From the NCBI GenBank assembly GCA_030603745.1, contig JAUVXE010000010.1, positions 1-64,000 of the forward strand: 64,000 nucleotides of DNA. Direction: 5' to 3'. This DNA comes from Coriobacteriia bacterium (GTDB lineage: Bacteria; Actinomycetota; Coriobacteriia; Anaerosomatales; SLCP01). A program made the position numbers and the translations under genes. Numbering within the stretch: the first letter of the stretch is position 1; each line of letters begins with the position of its first letter. The notes below the pieces were generated by a model. The model saw nothing but the letters and a program-made list of their open reading frames with translations, ran no database searches and was not told where the DNA came from. Below are positions 30,811 through 39,918 of the stretch, in pieces.

Positions 30811-31678
30811 GAAGGGTCTTGGACGCGGACTCTCGGCGCTCATCCCCAACGTCGTGGAGGAGGAGGTCGGCGACGTTCACGAGATCGCGGTCGACCAGGT
30901 CGCGCCGAACCCCAAGCAGCCACGCACGGACATCGCGGAGGATGCGGTGGCCGAGTTGGCGGACTCGATCAAGAAGGTCGGGGTGTTGCAGCCGATCATC
31001 GTGCGGCCGTACGGGGACGGGTACCAGATCATCGCCGGTGAGCGCCGGTGGCGCGCGGCGCGCCTCGCGGGGCTCGAGCGGGTGCCGGTGCGGGTCCTCG
31101 CCTCGAGCGAGACCGAGTCCCTCGAGATCGCCCTCATCGAGAACCTCCAGCGTGAGGACCTCAACCCGATCGAGGAGGCGCGGGGGTATCGCAGGCTGCT
31201 GACCGAGCACCAGATGACCCAGGCCGAGCTCGCGGACAAGGTGTCCAAGTCACGCTCGGCGGTGACGAACGCGCTTCGCCTCCTCGACCTGCCGGAGGAC
31301 GTCCAGGCGCTGGTCTACGACGGGAAGCTCTCGGCCGGCCACGCGCGGGCCGTTCTGGCCGTGCCGGACGAGGCACTGCGCTCCCGGCTTGCGGAGAAGG
31401 TGGCGACCGAGGGCCTGTCGGTGCGCGAGACCGAGAACCTCGCCCGCCTGTACGCGGCCGGGCAGGCGGAGCGCGCGCCGCGCCCGCAGACGCCCAAGTC
31501 GTTCAAGGTGGTCGCGCGGAAGCTTCGCAAGACGCTCGGGACGGCGGTCCGGGTGCGCCAGACCGCGAACAAGGGCAAGATCGAGATCGACTTCCACGGG
31601 GAGGACGAGCTCGAGCGCATCTTCCGTGTCCTGACCGAGGGCGAGCCCGCGGAGGTAGCAGGGGAGGCCGTGTCGTGA
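30800..31678 (+). CDS. parB: chromosome partitioning protein ParB/Spo0J
   Basis: A 292-residue ParB. The N-terminal [11 protein letters not shown] is the ParA-interaction peptide. The CTP-binding ParB/Srx domain carries [17 protein letters not shown] (in part) and the GERRWRAA box, followed by [14 protein letters not shown]. The [24 protein letters not shown] begins the parS reader (shown in part by [14 protein letters not shown]). The C-terminus is a dimerisation domain. Its targets are the two parS sites 1.6-1.7 kb upstream. Confidence 0.96.
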   Translation: MSTRKGLGRGLSALIPNVVEEEVGDVHEIAVDQVAPNPKQPRTDIAEDAVAELADSIKKVGVLQPIIVRPYGDGYQIIAGERRWRAARLAGLERVPVRVLASSETESLEIALIENLQREDLNPIEEARGYRRLLTEHQMTQAELADKVSKSRSAVTNALRLLDLPEDVQALVYDGKLSAGHARAVLAVPDEALRSRLAEKVATEGLSVRETENLARLYAAGQAERAPRPQTPKSFKVVARKLRKTLGTAVRVRQTANKGKIEIDFHGEDELERIFRVLTEGEPAEVAGEAVS

Positions 31679-31974
31679 AGGAGCGAGTCGAGTACCTCGC
31701 CATCGGAGTCGTCGTGGGCATCGTGATCGGCATCGTGGGCGGCCTGCTCTTCGCGCCGGCGAGCGGCGCGAAGACGCGCAGGCGCCTGGCGAACGAGGCG
31801 ATGAGGGCCGCCGAGGTGGCCCGCAACGTTGCCGACCGGGCCGAGCGCGCGGCCGAGAGCCTCGGCGGACGAGTCGACCACTATCTCGGTCGGGACGAGG
31901 AAGTGGCCTGGCGCAAGGTCCACGAGATCCGCGAGGGTGTCCAGCGGTACACGCGCGCCCAGTCGGGGGCGTGA
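31675..31974 (+). CDS. YtxH domain-containing membrane protein
   Basis: A 99-residue protein with an N-terminal TM helix (about 7-28, AIGVVVGIVIGIVGGLLFAP) and the YtxH signature LLFAPASGAKTRRRLAN, followed by an amphipathic Ala/Arg/Glu helix. Its GTG overlaps the parB stop (GTGA), so it is translationally coupled to parB. YtxH proteins are stress-linked in Bacillus; a function with ParB is unproven but the coupling is suggestive. Confidence 0.8.
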   Translation: MKERVEYLAIGVVVGIVIGIVGGLLFAPASGAKTRRRLANEAMRAAEVARNVADRAERAAESLGGRVDHYLGRDEEVAWRKVHEIREGVQRYTRAQSGA

Positions 31975-32027
31975 CGCCGACACCGTGTCAGAGCGCTGTG
32001 GGAGACTCGTGCCACGGTAGGGAGGAC

Positions 32028-34784
32028 ATGGTGGGACTCACGCTCATCACCGGCCGGGCGAACTCCGGCAAGACCGGCCTGCTCTACGACCGCGTGCGGG
32101 AGTGCGCGCGCCGTGGGGAGGGGCCGGTCGTGCTGTTCCCGACGACCCCGGACGCCGAGCGTGCACGGGCGGAGTTCGCCGAGGCGGGCGAGCACGGGAT
32201 CCGCGTCGCGGTGCTCGACCGGTGGCTCGCGGAGCTGTGGATGCTCTCGGGTGATGGTCGCATACCGGTGGGGGAGGCCACGCGCGACTCCCTGATCGCT
32301 CGCGCCATCGCGGCACACGCGCCCGCCTCGGTCTCCGGCTCGGCACGCTACCGGGGCTTCGCGGACTCCCTCTGCCTGCTCGCGAGACGGCTTCCTCGGC
32401 CGCGCGAGTGCCGGGCCGCGGCCCCCCAAGATAGGGAAATTCTGGAAATCCTCGGCGCCTACTCAGACGAGCTGGCGAGACGGGACATGATCGAACCGGC
32501 GGAGATCGCGCTGCTCCTGGCAGAGGCGCCGCCCGCAGGCCTCCCGCCGGTCTTCGTCAACCGGTTCTCGGACCTCGCCGAACCGCAGGAACGGGTGGTG
32601 CGTGCATTCTCCCGATCGACCGCGGTGAGCATCGCGCTGACCTGGGAGGCGGGGCACCCGGCGACCGCGGTCCTCGACCCGCTGGTCGAACGGCTCGCGC
32701 AGGCCGGGGAACACGTCACCGTCCCGACGCCGGATCCTGCGGGCGAGCTGGAGACGCTCGAGGCGACGCTCTTCAGGGGGGCGGGGCGCGTGGAGCCGCG
32801 CGGGGCCGTGGGCTTCGTCGAGGCCGGTGGTCGGACCTCCGAGGCCCGGGAGGCCCTGCGGATCGTCGCGGACGAGCTCTCGCGGGGACAGGAGCCGTCA
32901 CGTGTCGTCATCACCTTCAAGGCCGCCGAGGAGCGCCTGCGCGAGATCGTCGAGGCGGCCGGGGAGGCCGGCGTCCCGATCCATGTCGACCTGTTGGTGT
33001 CGCTGCCGGCGACCCCCCTCGGGGCGGCGCTGCTCGCGCTCCTCGACGTGGCCGCGGGTCGTGATGCCACGCGGGAGCGGCTCGGGACGTACCTCGTAAG
33101 CGATTTCTCCGGTGTCTCCGCGCGGCAGGCGGCGGATCTCGACCTTCGCGCTCGGCGCGCCAGGGCCCGGGGGAGCGCGCTCCTCGCCGAGGTCGCGGCC
33201 CTCGGCGGACAGGCGGCTGAGACGGTGCGTGCGGCGCGGCGGTGCACGGCGGACGGCGCCCGGACGGCGACGGCTGCGGACTGGAAGCAACTGGCAGGTC
33301 TCCTGTTGCGGAACGCGGAGTCTCGGCGGGGGAGCGACGCGCTGCTCGAGACCCGTGACGCCGCCACGCACCGCTCCGTGCTCGACGTGGTGGCGGCGGC
33401 GTACGGGGCGGAGGAGCGCCCCGGCAGCGAGCGTATCCGCCTCGCGCTCGGCCGGGCTCGTGTGCCGATGACCACGGGCGACCGGCGCGAAGGCGTGCAC
33501 TTCACCGAGGCGCACCGGGTGAGAGGGACCCGCTACGACATGGTGGTCCTCGGCGGCCTGAACGCGGGCGAGCTCTCGGCGGCGCCCGATCCGTCCTGGG
33601 TGAACGCGTTCATCGATCGTGTGGGCGGGGGCGAGCTCTCGGCCGCGGGTCTCGCGGAGCGCCAGCTGTTCTACGCGCTCGTGACGCGGGCGCGTCGGCG
33701 ACTCGTGCTCATGCGGTCAGCGGAGGACGAGGGCGGACGTCCCGAGCGCCCCTCGGTCTTCTGGGAGGAAGCGGCCGATCTCTATCGGGACCTCGGCGCG
33801 GACGGGGGCGACTGCCTGCCGCGACCCGCACCCGACGCAGCGGGGCCCCGGCAGGCGCACGCGGAACCGGTGCGCTCGGTCGTGCGTGGCGTGACCCTCG
33901 GCGGCGAGGCGGGGGCGGCGATGGCGGCCACCGAGGAGTTCTCGGTCACCGAGCTCGAGACCTACCTGCACTGTCCGTACCGGTGGTTCTTCCACCGGGC
34001 GCTCCGCCCGGCCGAGATCGACGTCGAGTTCGGGGTGCGAGAGGTCGGGAGCCTCGCGCACGAGGCGCTCGCGAGCTTCTACGCGGACCGGCTCACGGAG
34101 CCGGGGGGCGGGCGGGTCACCTCGGCGAACCTCGGCGAGGCCCGGGAGGCCGCCGAGGCGATCTGCGCGGACCTCGTCGAGCGGCGCGCTCGCCCGCAGG
34201 GGATGGAGGAGGAGGCCGCCGCGGCCCGCGTTCGCCAGTGGGTGCTCGGCATCGTCGAGGACGACGCCACCTTCCTGCCGGGCTTCGAGCCCGTCGAGGT
34301 GGAGCTGCGCTTCGGTGCGGCGACGGAGCGGCCGTTCGCCCTCGGCGGTGTCGCGCTGCGCGGGAGCATCGACCGGGTGGACCGGGGCCCGGCGGGCGTG
34401 GTGGTGACCGACTACAAGTCGTCGGGCACGGTGAAGGGGCACGGCAGCTACGCGAAGGCCGGACTGATCCAGGTCCCCGTCTATGCGGCCGCCGCCGCCG
34501 CGCTCCTCGGCGGGGAGCCCGTGGGAGGCGTCTACCGGTCGCTCAAGACCAGACGGGCGAGAGGGTTCTGGGTCCCCGGCGTGGTCGACCTGTGCGGGTC
34601 CGGGACCGGGACCGACGGGGTGGACGAGGACGGCGTGCGGCGGGTCCTCGCCGAGGCCGCCGAAGCGGTCGCGTCCGCCGCAGAGGGCATCCGCGCGGGA
34701 CGGATACCGGCGCGCCCCCTCTCGCCCGAGGTCTGTCGGTCGTGCGGGGCCGCCGACACCTGTCCGCAGGGGGGAGCCGAATGA
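32028..34784 (+). CDS. addB: AddB-like helicase-nuclease subunit (PD-(D/E)XK, Fe-S)
   Basis: A 918-residue protein. A Walker A-like GRANSGKT is near the N-terminus, followed by a degenerate UvrD-like helicase fold. The C-terminus holds a RecB-type nuclease with GSIDRVD and the catalytic VTDYKSSG. Four cysteines sit where AddB holds its [4Fe-4S] cluster: C649 (HCPYRW), then C903-x2-C906-x5-C912 at the extreme C-terminus. It is shorter than B. subtilis AddB (~1,170). ATG 32028 or the adjacent GTG 32031 follows GGGAGG. It overlaps addA by 4 bases. Role: processing double-strand DNA ends for RecA loading. Confidence 0.86.
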   Translation: MVGLTLITGRANSGKTGLLYDRVRECARRGEGPVVLFPTTPDAERARAEFAEAGEHGIRVAVLDRWLAELWMLSGDGRIPVGEATRDSLIARAIAAHAPASVSGSARYRGFADSLCLLARRLPRPRECRAAAPQDREILEILGAYSDELARRDMIEPAEIALLLAEAPPAGLPPVFVNRFSDLAEPQERVVRAFSRSTAVSIALTWEAGHPATAVLDPLVERLAQAGEHVTVPTPDPAGELETLEATLFRGAGRVEPRGAVGFVEAGGRTSEAREALRIVADELSRGQEPSRVVITFKAAEERLREIVEAAGEAGVPIHVDLLVSLPATPLGAALLALLDVAAGRDATRERLGTYLVSDFSGVSARQAADLDLRARRARARGSALLAEVAALGGQAAETVRAARRCTADGARTATAADWKQLAGLLLRNAESRRGSDALLETRDAATHRSVLDVVAAAYGAEERPGSERIRLALGRARVPMTTGDRREGVHFTEAHRVRGTRYDMVVLGGLNAGELSAAPDPSWVNAFIDRVGGGELSAAGLAERQLFYALVTRARRRLVLMRSAEDEGGRPERPSVFWEEAADLYRDLGADGGDCLPRPAPDAAGPRQAHAEPVRSVVRGVTLGGEAGAAMAATEEFSVTELETYLHCPYRWFFHRALRPAEIDVEFGVREVGSLAHEALASFYADRLTEPGGGRVTSANLGEAREAAEAICADLVERRARPQGMEEEAAAARVRQWVLGIVEDDATFLPGFEPVEVELRFGAATERPFALGGVALRGSIDRVDRGPAGVVVTDYKSSGTVKGHGSYAKAGLIQVPVYAAAAAALLGGEPVGGVYRSLKTRRARGFWVPGVVDLCGSGTGTDGVDEDGVRRVLAEAAEAVASAAEGIRAGRIPARPLSPEVCRSCGAADTCPQGGAE

Positions 34785-37700
34785 CGCCGCAGCCCAACGA
34801 GGCCCAGGAGCTGATCGCCGGCACGCTCGAAGGACGCGTGCTCGTGAGCGCGGGCGCCGGCACGGGAAAGACCCGCACGCTGACCGAGCGGTTCCTGCGG
34901 GCGGTCACCGGCGAGCAGGGGCGGCCGGCTCGGGCAGCAGTCGACCAGGTGCTCACGATCACGTTCACGGAGAAGGCGGCAGGCGAGATCGCCGAGCGGA
35001 TACGGGTGTCGCTGCGCGCGGCCGGTCGCCTCGATGATTCCCGTCGTCTCGACACGGCGTGGATCTCCACGATCCACGGGCTGTGCGCCCGGATCCTGCG
35101 AAGGCACGCGATCGAGGCCGGGATCGACCCCGCGTTCACCATCGCCGACGAGGTCACTGCGGGATACCTCAGCGACGAGGCGATGGAGGCCGCGCTGAGA
35201 ACCGGGTCCGCCGAGGGAGCGAACGGTATCGATCTCGTCGAGGAGTACGACGTGGCCGCGGTCGCGGGCGCCGTGCGGAGCCTGGCGGGGACGCTCCGCA
35301 GCCGGGGGCTGGGAGCCGACGCGATCCGTGCCGAGGCGTGCCGTGAGCCCGCGCGCTTGTACGCCGAGGCGCTCCGGGCCCTCGACCTGGCATCACAGGG
35401 GTTCGCGCCACACGCCGACCAGACCAAGACCGCCGCCGCGAACCTGGGCGCGTGCCGAAGCGCCATCGACGAGCTGCGCGCCCTGGACCCGGACGCGACG
35501 GAGCCGACGGCCCTGGCCCAGGCGGTCTGGCGCGCCATGGCCGTCTGGGGCGCGCGGGCCGCGACGGGCGCGGCGGTCCGCGATACGGCGCGGGAGCTGA
35601 AGGAGGCGCGGGTCGGCATCGCACGGGAAGCCGCCGCCTGCCTGGCCGCTCCCCGGCTCGCGGTACTCATCGGAACACTCGATGCCTATCTCGCGCACTA
35701 CGCCCGCCTCAAAGCCGAGCGGGGGGTCCTCGACTTCGACGACTTGCAGTCGCACGCGATCGTCTTGCTGGAGCGCGACGAGCGGCTTCGCGAGCGCTAT
35801 CGCGAGCACTTCAGGCTGGTCATGGTCGATGAGTTCCAGGACACCGACGAGGTGCAGCTCCGGTTGGTCGAGTCCCTCGCGGGCGACGGGCTGTGCACGG
35901 TGGGCGACGAGCGGCAGTCGATCTACGCGTTTCGCGGGGCGGACGTCGAGGTCTACCGCCGCCATCGCTCCGAGATGGAGTGTGCCGGCGCGGTCTCGGC
36001 CGACCTCGTCTTGAACTACCGGTCTCACCCCGACATCCTCGGTTTCGTGAACCGGCTGTTCGAGTCCGAGGGGCTCTTCGGCCGAGGGCTGCCCGGGCTG
36101 GTCGCGGGGAGGCAGGAGCCGGCGGAGCAGCTCCTCGCGCCCGGGGCCCCGCGGGTCACGCTGGACCTGGTCGCTGTCGACGGCGAGCGTAAGGCCGTCA
36201 CGGAGGTGGCCGAGGCGCGGGCGCTCGCCGAGCGGTTCGCCGGCTATGAGGCGGCAGGGTTCTCGCCCGGCGACATGGTGGTGCTCGTGCGGGCATATCA
36301 GAAGGCGACCGTGGTCGGGGAGGCGCTGCGGCAGCAGGGCTTCGACGTGGTGGTGGTCGGCGGGAGCCGCTTCTTCGGCCTTCCCGAGATCTCGATGCTG
36401 CGTGCGCTGTGCCGGGTGCTCGCGAACCCGCATGACGACGAGGCGATGCTGCGCCTCCTCCTCTCGGAGATGAGCGGCGTGTCGGATGAGGGAGTCTACC
36501 TGCTGCGACGCGCCTCCTCGGCGCAGGAGGGCCGCGCCTCGGCGTGGAACGCGCTACTCGATGCCGAGCGTGTGCTCGCCGGCGAGGACCGCGCGGCCGC
36601 TGTCCGCCTGAGGGAGGCCGTAGCATCGGCCGCCCGCACGGCCGGAGCCGGCTCGCTCGCCACGGCGGTCGAGAGCGCGGTGACCCGCTCGGGCGCCGGC
36701 GCGCGGTTCGAGGAGAGCGGGACCGACGGGGCCCAGGCGGCCGCGAACGTCCGCAAGTTCATCCGCAAGATCGAGGCGTTCGAGCGCTCCGGACAGGCCG
36801 GCGCGGCGGCGTTCGTCGCCCGTCTCGACGCCGAGGTGCGCTTCGGCCGGCAGGAGTCCCCGGCGCCGCCGGACGGCGGCGCGTCCTCGGCGGTGCGAAT
36901 CATGAGCATCCACGCTTCGAAAGGCCTCGAGTTCCCGGTCGTCGCGGTGCCCTTCCTGGGTGACGGGCTGCGGGCGGAGTCGGGCATGCTCCGCACAGCG
37001 GTGGCCGACGGGTCGGTCGAGGTCGCCCTCGGCCTGCCATCGACGCTCATCGAGGGCGCGCCGAAGGAGTTCGTGCACTCCGGGACGTTCCTCCGCATCC
37101 ACGAGGAGGCCAAGCGGCGCGAGGAGGCCGAGGTCAAACGGCAGCTCTACGTCGCGTGCACCAGGGCGCGGGAGGCCCTGGTGCTCACCGGCAGCCAGAA
37201 GTGCGGCGCGGATGTCGACGAGGCCCCGCCGAGCCCGCTCGTGTGGATACAGCGGGCGCTGAGGGCGGCGGTCGCGACACCGGACGATGGAGGTCCGGTC
37301 GTGCGCACCATCCCGGGCGGGGTGCCGATCGAGGTCTTCGCCCGGACGCCCGCCGGCCCCGACCCGGACTCCGGGAAGGAGCCGCTCGCGCCCGGTGCGG
37401 CGGGAGTGCCGCCGGTGTCGCAGGGGCAGGGGGCGGGGGAGGCCGGTGACGTGCCGGCCGCACCCGAACCCGCACCCTCGTCCGCCGCGGCCGAGGCCCG
37501 CTGCGCGTGTGGCCCACGCATCTCAGACGGCGTGCCGCCCCGCAGGCCCGAGCGGGTCTCCGTGAGCGACCTCGCGCTCTTCGACCGGTGCGCGCTGCGC
37601 TACTGGGCCCAGCGCGTCGCCCGGTTCGGCGACGTGCCCGCCGCTGCTGCCGACCCGACCCTCCTCGGCTCGGCGCTCCACGCGCTCCTCCAGGCCGACC

Positions 37701-38308
37701 GCCCCGGCTCGCATCCGCCCGACGGCGCTCGGGTCGAGGCGGTCGCGCGCCACTTCGGCCTGGCCGAGGGGGCGGCGGACCGTCTCAGCGCCGCCCTGGG
37801 CGTGTGGCATGCATCGGCGACACGCGCCGACCTCCACCGGCACGAGCGGGTGTGGACGGAGTATCCGTTCGACGTGAGGATCGACGTCGGGGGCGCGCAC
37901 GTCGACTTCACCGGGGCGATCGACGCGTGGGGCCGCACCGGGGACGGGGGACTCGTCGTCGACTACAAGACGGGCACGAGCGGCTCCGCCGAGGAGCTCC
38001 GCGAGCGGTATCGCTCGCAGGCTCGGGGCTACGCCTACGTCGCCCTGGCGCACGGCTGCGCGGAGGCGGAGGTGCGGTTCGTGCGACCGGAGGTCCTCGG
38101 CGAGAACGGGGAGATGCAGGAGGTCCGCTACCGGTTCACGGCGGCCGACCGCGCCGAGGTCGAGCGCGACCTGCGTGCGGCGGTCGGGCGGATCGAGCGG
38201 GAGCCATACCGGGCGCTCGAGCGGTGGGACGATATGACGTGCGGCTCGTGTCGGATCGCCGGGACGCTCTGTCCGCTCACGCCTCCCCGGCGGCATGCCG
38301 CTGGGTGA
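34781..38308 (+). CDS. addA: AddA-like UvrD helicase-nuclease
   Basis: A 1,175-residue superfamily 1A helicase with C-terminal RecB nuclease. Seen in order: motif I SAGAGTGKT, motif Ia TFTEKAAGE, WISTIHGLCARIL, motif II MVDEFQDTD, motif III GDERQSIYAFRGA, motif IV NYRSHP, motif V MSIHASKGLEFPVV, motif VI QLYVACTRAREAL, and nuclease VVDYKTG. Unusually for AddA it also has four cysteines, C937 (RCALRYW) and C1154-x2-C1157-x6-C1164, in an AddB-like Fe-S layout. Its ATG overlaps the addB stop (ATGA). Its 3' end overlaps rlmN by 32 bases tail to tail. Confidence 0.92.
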   Translation: MTPQPNEAQELIAGTLEGRVLVSAGAGTGKTRTLTERFLRAVTGEQGRPARAAVDQVLTITFTEKAAGEIAERIRVSLRAAGRLDDSRRLDTAWISTIHGLCARILRRHAIEAGIDPAFTIADEVTAGYLSDEAMEAALRTGSAEGANGIDLVEEYDVAAVAGAVRSLAGTLRSRGLGADAIRAEACREPARLYAEALRALDLASQGFAPHADQTKTAAANLGACRSAIDELRALDPDATEPTALAQAVWRAMAVWGARAATGAAVRDTARELKEARVGIAREAAACLAAPRLAVLIGTLDAYLAHYARLKAERGVLDFDDLQSHAIVLLERDERLRERYREHFRLVMVDEFQDTDEVQLRLVESLAGDGLCTVGDERQSIYAFRGADVEVYRRHRSEMECAGAVSADLVLNYRSHPDILGFVNRLFESEGLFGRGLPGLVAGRQEPAEQLLAPGAPRVTLDLVAVDGERKAVTEVAEARALAERFAGYEAAGFSPGDMVVLVRAYQKATVVGEALRQQGFDVVVVGGSRFFGLPEISMLRALCRVLANPHDDEAMLRLLLSEMSGVSDEGVYLLRRASSAQEGRASAWNALLDAERVLAGEDRAAAVRLREAVASAARTAGAGSLATAVESAVTRSGAGARFEESGTDGAQAAANVRKFIRKIEAFERSGQAGAAAFVARLDAEVRFGRQESPAPPDGGASSAVRIMSIHASKGLEFPVVAVPFLGDGLRAESGMLRTAVADGSVEVALGLPSTLIEGAPKEFVHSGTFLRIHEEAKRREEAEVKRQLYVACTRAREALVLTGSQKCGADVDEAPPSPLVWIQRALRAAVATPDDGGPVVRTIPGGVPIEVFARTPAGPDPDSGKEPLAPGAAGVPPVSQGQGAGEAGDVPAAPEPAPSSAAAEARCACGPRISDGVPPRRPERVSVSDLALFDRCALRYWAQRVARFGDVPAAAADPTLLGSALHALLQADRPGSHPPDGARVEAVARHFGLAEGAADRLSAALGVWHASATRADLHRHERVWTEYPFDVRIDVGGAHVDFTGAIDAWGRTGDGGLVVDYKTGTSGSAEELRERYRSQARGYAYVALAHGCAEAEVRFVRPEVLGENGEMQEVRYRFTAADRAEVERDLRAAVGRIEREPYRALERWDDMTCGSCRIAGTLCPLTPPRRHAAG

Positions 38309-39326
38309 GCTGCCCGCACGCCGCCTCGATGTCCACCCCGCGCTCGGCGCGTACGGTGGCCTCCACGCCCGCGCCGACGAGCGCGTCGCGCACCCGTGCG
38401 GCCGCATCCGGCCGCGTCGCGTCGGCGCCGGGGACCGGGTTCACCGGGATGAGGTTCACGTGCACGAGCAGCCCGGTGCAGAAACGCACGAGGGCGTCGA
38501 CCTCGGCGGGGGTGTCGTTGACCCCCGCGATCAGCGCGAACTCCACGCTCGGGCGACGGCCGGTCGCCGCCGCGTACGAGGCCAGCGCGGCGCGGAGCCG
38601 GGACACGGTCTGAGTGCGGACCCCGGGCATGAGGCGGTCGCGGGTCTCCTGCACGGCCGAGTGGAGCGAGACCGCGAGCGTGAACTGCTCGGGCTCGGCG
38701 GCGAAGCGCTCGATGCCGGCGACGATCCCGCAGGTCGACACCGTCAGATGGCGTGCACCGATACCGAGCCCGTCGGGGTCGTTCATGAGCCGGAGCGCGC
38801 CGAGCGTCGCGTCGTAGTTCGCGAACGGCTCGCCCTGACCCATGGCCACGGCGTTCGTCACGCGACGACCGAAGTCCTCGCCCACCCGTCGCACCTGTTC
38901 GGCCATCTCGCCCGGGCCGAGGTCGCGCGAGAGCCCGCCCTGCCCGGTCGCGCAGAACGAGCACCCCATCGCGCACCCGGCCTGGGTCGAGAAGCACACG
39001 GTGAGGCGGTCGCCGGCGGGCAGGCCGACGCTCTCGACGGTCGCCCCGTCGGCGAGCCGCCAGAGGTAGCGGCGGGTGTCGTCGATCCGCGAGACCGCCC
39101 GGTGCTCGAGAACGAGTGGCGTGAGCGGCAGCTCCTCGGCCAGCGCGCCGCGTAGCGCGGCGGGCAGGTCGGTCATCTCGTCGTAGGTGGCGACCCCGCG
39201 GGCGTAGAGCCAGCGGACGATCTGGCTTGCGCGGAAGCGGGCCTCGCCCCGCCGAGCGAGCCAGTCCTCGAGGCCCGCACGATCGAGCGCCGCGACGCCG
39301 GCCCCGGAGGGGAGCGGTGCGGTCAC
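38277..39326 (-). CDS. rlmN: dual-specificity RNA methyltransferase RlmN
   Basis: A 349-residue radical SAM methyltransferase. The N-terminal helical domain contains FRASQIVRWLYARG, then the radical SAM motif C118-x3-C122-x2-C125 (CAMGCSFC), GQGEPFANY, and near the C-terminus the conserved cysteine of GVDIEAACGQL that carries the methyl group. It makes m2A at 23S rRNA A2503 and tRNA A37. GTG start, 4 bases after the rubrerythrin stop, so the two are probably co-transcribed. Confidence 0.95.
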   Translation of the reverse strand: MTAPLPSGAGVAALDRAGLEDWLARRGEARFRASQIVRWLYARGVATYDEMTDLPAALRGALAEELPLTPLVLEHRAVSRIDDTRRYLWRLADGATVESVGLPAGDRLTVCFSTQAGCAMGCSFCATGQGGLSRDLGPGEMAEQVRRVGEDFGRRVTNAVAMGQGEPFANYDATLGALRLMNDPDGLGIGARHLTVSTCGIVAGIERFAAEPEQFTLAVSLHSAVQETRDRLMPGVRTQTVSRLRAALASYAAATGRRPSVEFALIAGVNDTPAEVDALVRFCTGLLVHVNLIPVNPVPGADATRPDAAARVRDALVGAGVEATVRAERGVDIEAACGQLTQRHAAGEA

Positions 39327-39330
39327 CGGC

Positions 39331-39837
39331 TCACTCCGAGATGCTCTTCGCCGCGGCCTCGTACTCCTCGCGGTGTGCCTTCTCGTAGCGGCCCACGGAG
39401 CGGAAGTAGTACGCGATCTCCGGATACCCTTCCTCCTCGGCGATCTCGGCGAAGGAGGGGTACATGTCGCGCTGCTCGTGCTCCTCGCCCTCGGCGGCCT
39501 TCGCGAGGTTCTCTGCGGTCGAGCCGAACCCGCTCAGGTAGGCGAGGTGGCCGAGGGCGTGCGCGGTCTCCTCGGCGGCCGCGTTCTTGAACGCGGCGAC
39601 GGCCTCAGGGTGGCCCTCGAGCTCGGCGATGCGCGCGAAGAGGGTGTACATCCGGTTGGCCTGGGACTCCCCGGCGAACGCGGCCTGGAGGTTCTCGAGG
39701 GTCTTGGTGCCGGTGAGGTCTCCCGGCCCGTCGTAGGCGACGAACATCTTCTGGGGCGCGCCGCACACGGGACAGTGTTCGGGCGCGGGGCCCACATGGA
39801 AGTACCCGCAGCTCTTACAGCGCATCCGCTCCACCAT
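39331..39837 (-). CDS. rubrerythrin with N-terminal rubredoxin domain
   Basis: A 168-residue protein. The rubredoxin-type centre is at the N-terminus (C-x2-C in MRCKSCGYF and C-x2-C in EHCPVCGAP). A four-helix ferritin-like domain follows, with di-iron ligand motifs ESQANRMY, AAAEETAHALGH and EGEEHEQRDMY. This is the reverse domain order of classical rubrerythrin. Members reduce hydrogen peroxide in anaerobes. The ATG at 39837 follows AGAGGAG; a longer frame upstream has no conserved sequence. Confidence 0.93.
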   Translation of the reverse strand: MVERMRCKSCGYFHVGPAPEHCPVCGAPQKMFVAYDGPGDLTGTKTLENLQAAFAGESQANRMYTLFARIAELEGHPEAVAAFKNAAAEETAHALGHLAYLSGFGSTAENLAKAAEGEEHEQRDMYPSFAEIAEEEGYPEIAYYFRSVGRYEKAHREEYEAAAKSISE

Positions 39838-39918
39838 GGTCGTTCTCCTCTCGGGCGTGCCCGGACAAGCGGTCGCGGGCATCCGGGCGTCGTAGAGGGG
39901 TTATGCCCGTTCGGGACA

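Noticed and set aside
31979-31989. GACAC-C-GTGTC inverted repeat upstream of addB.
   Set aside because: Only 5-bp arms in high-GC DNA; likely by chance and inside a short intergenic run.
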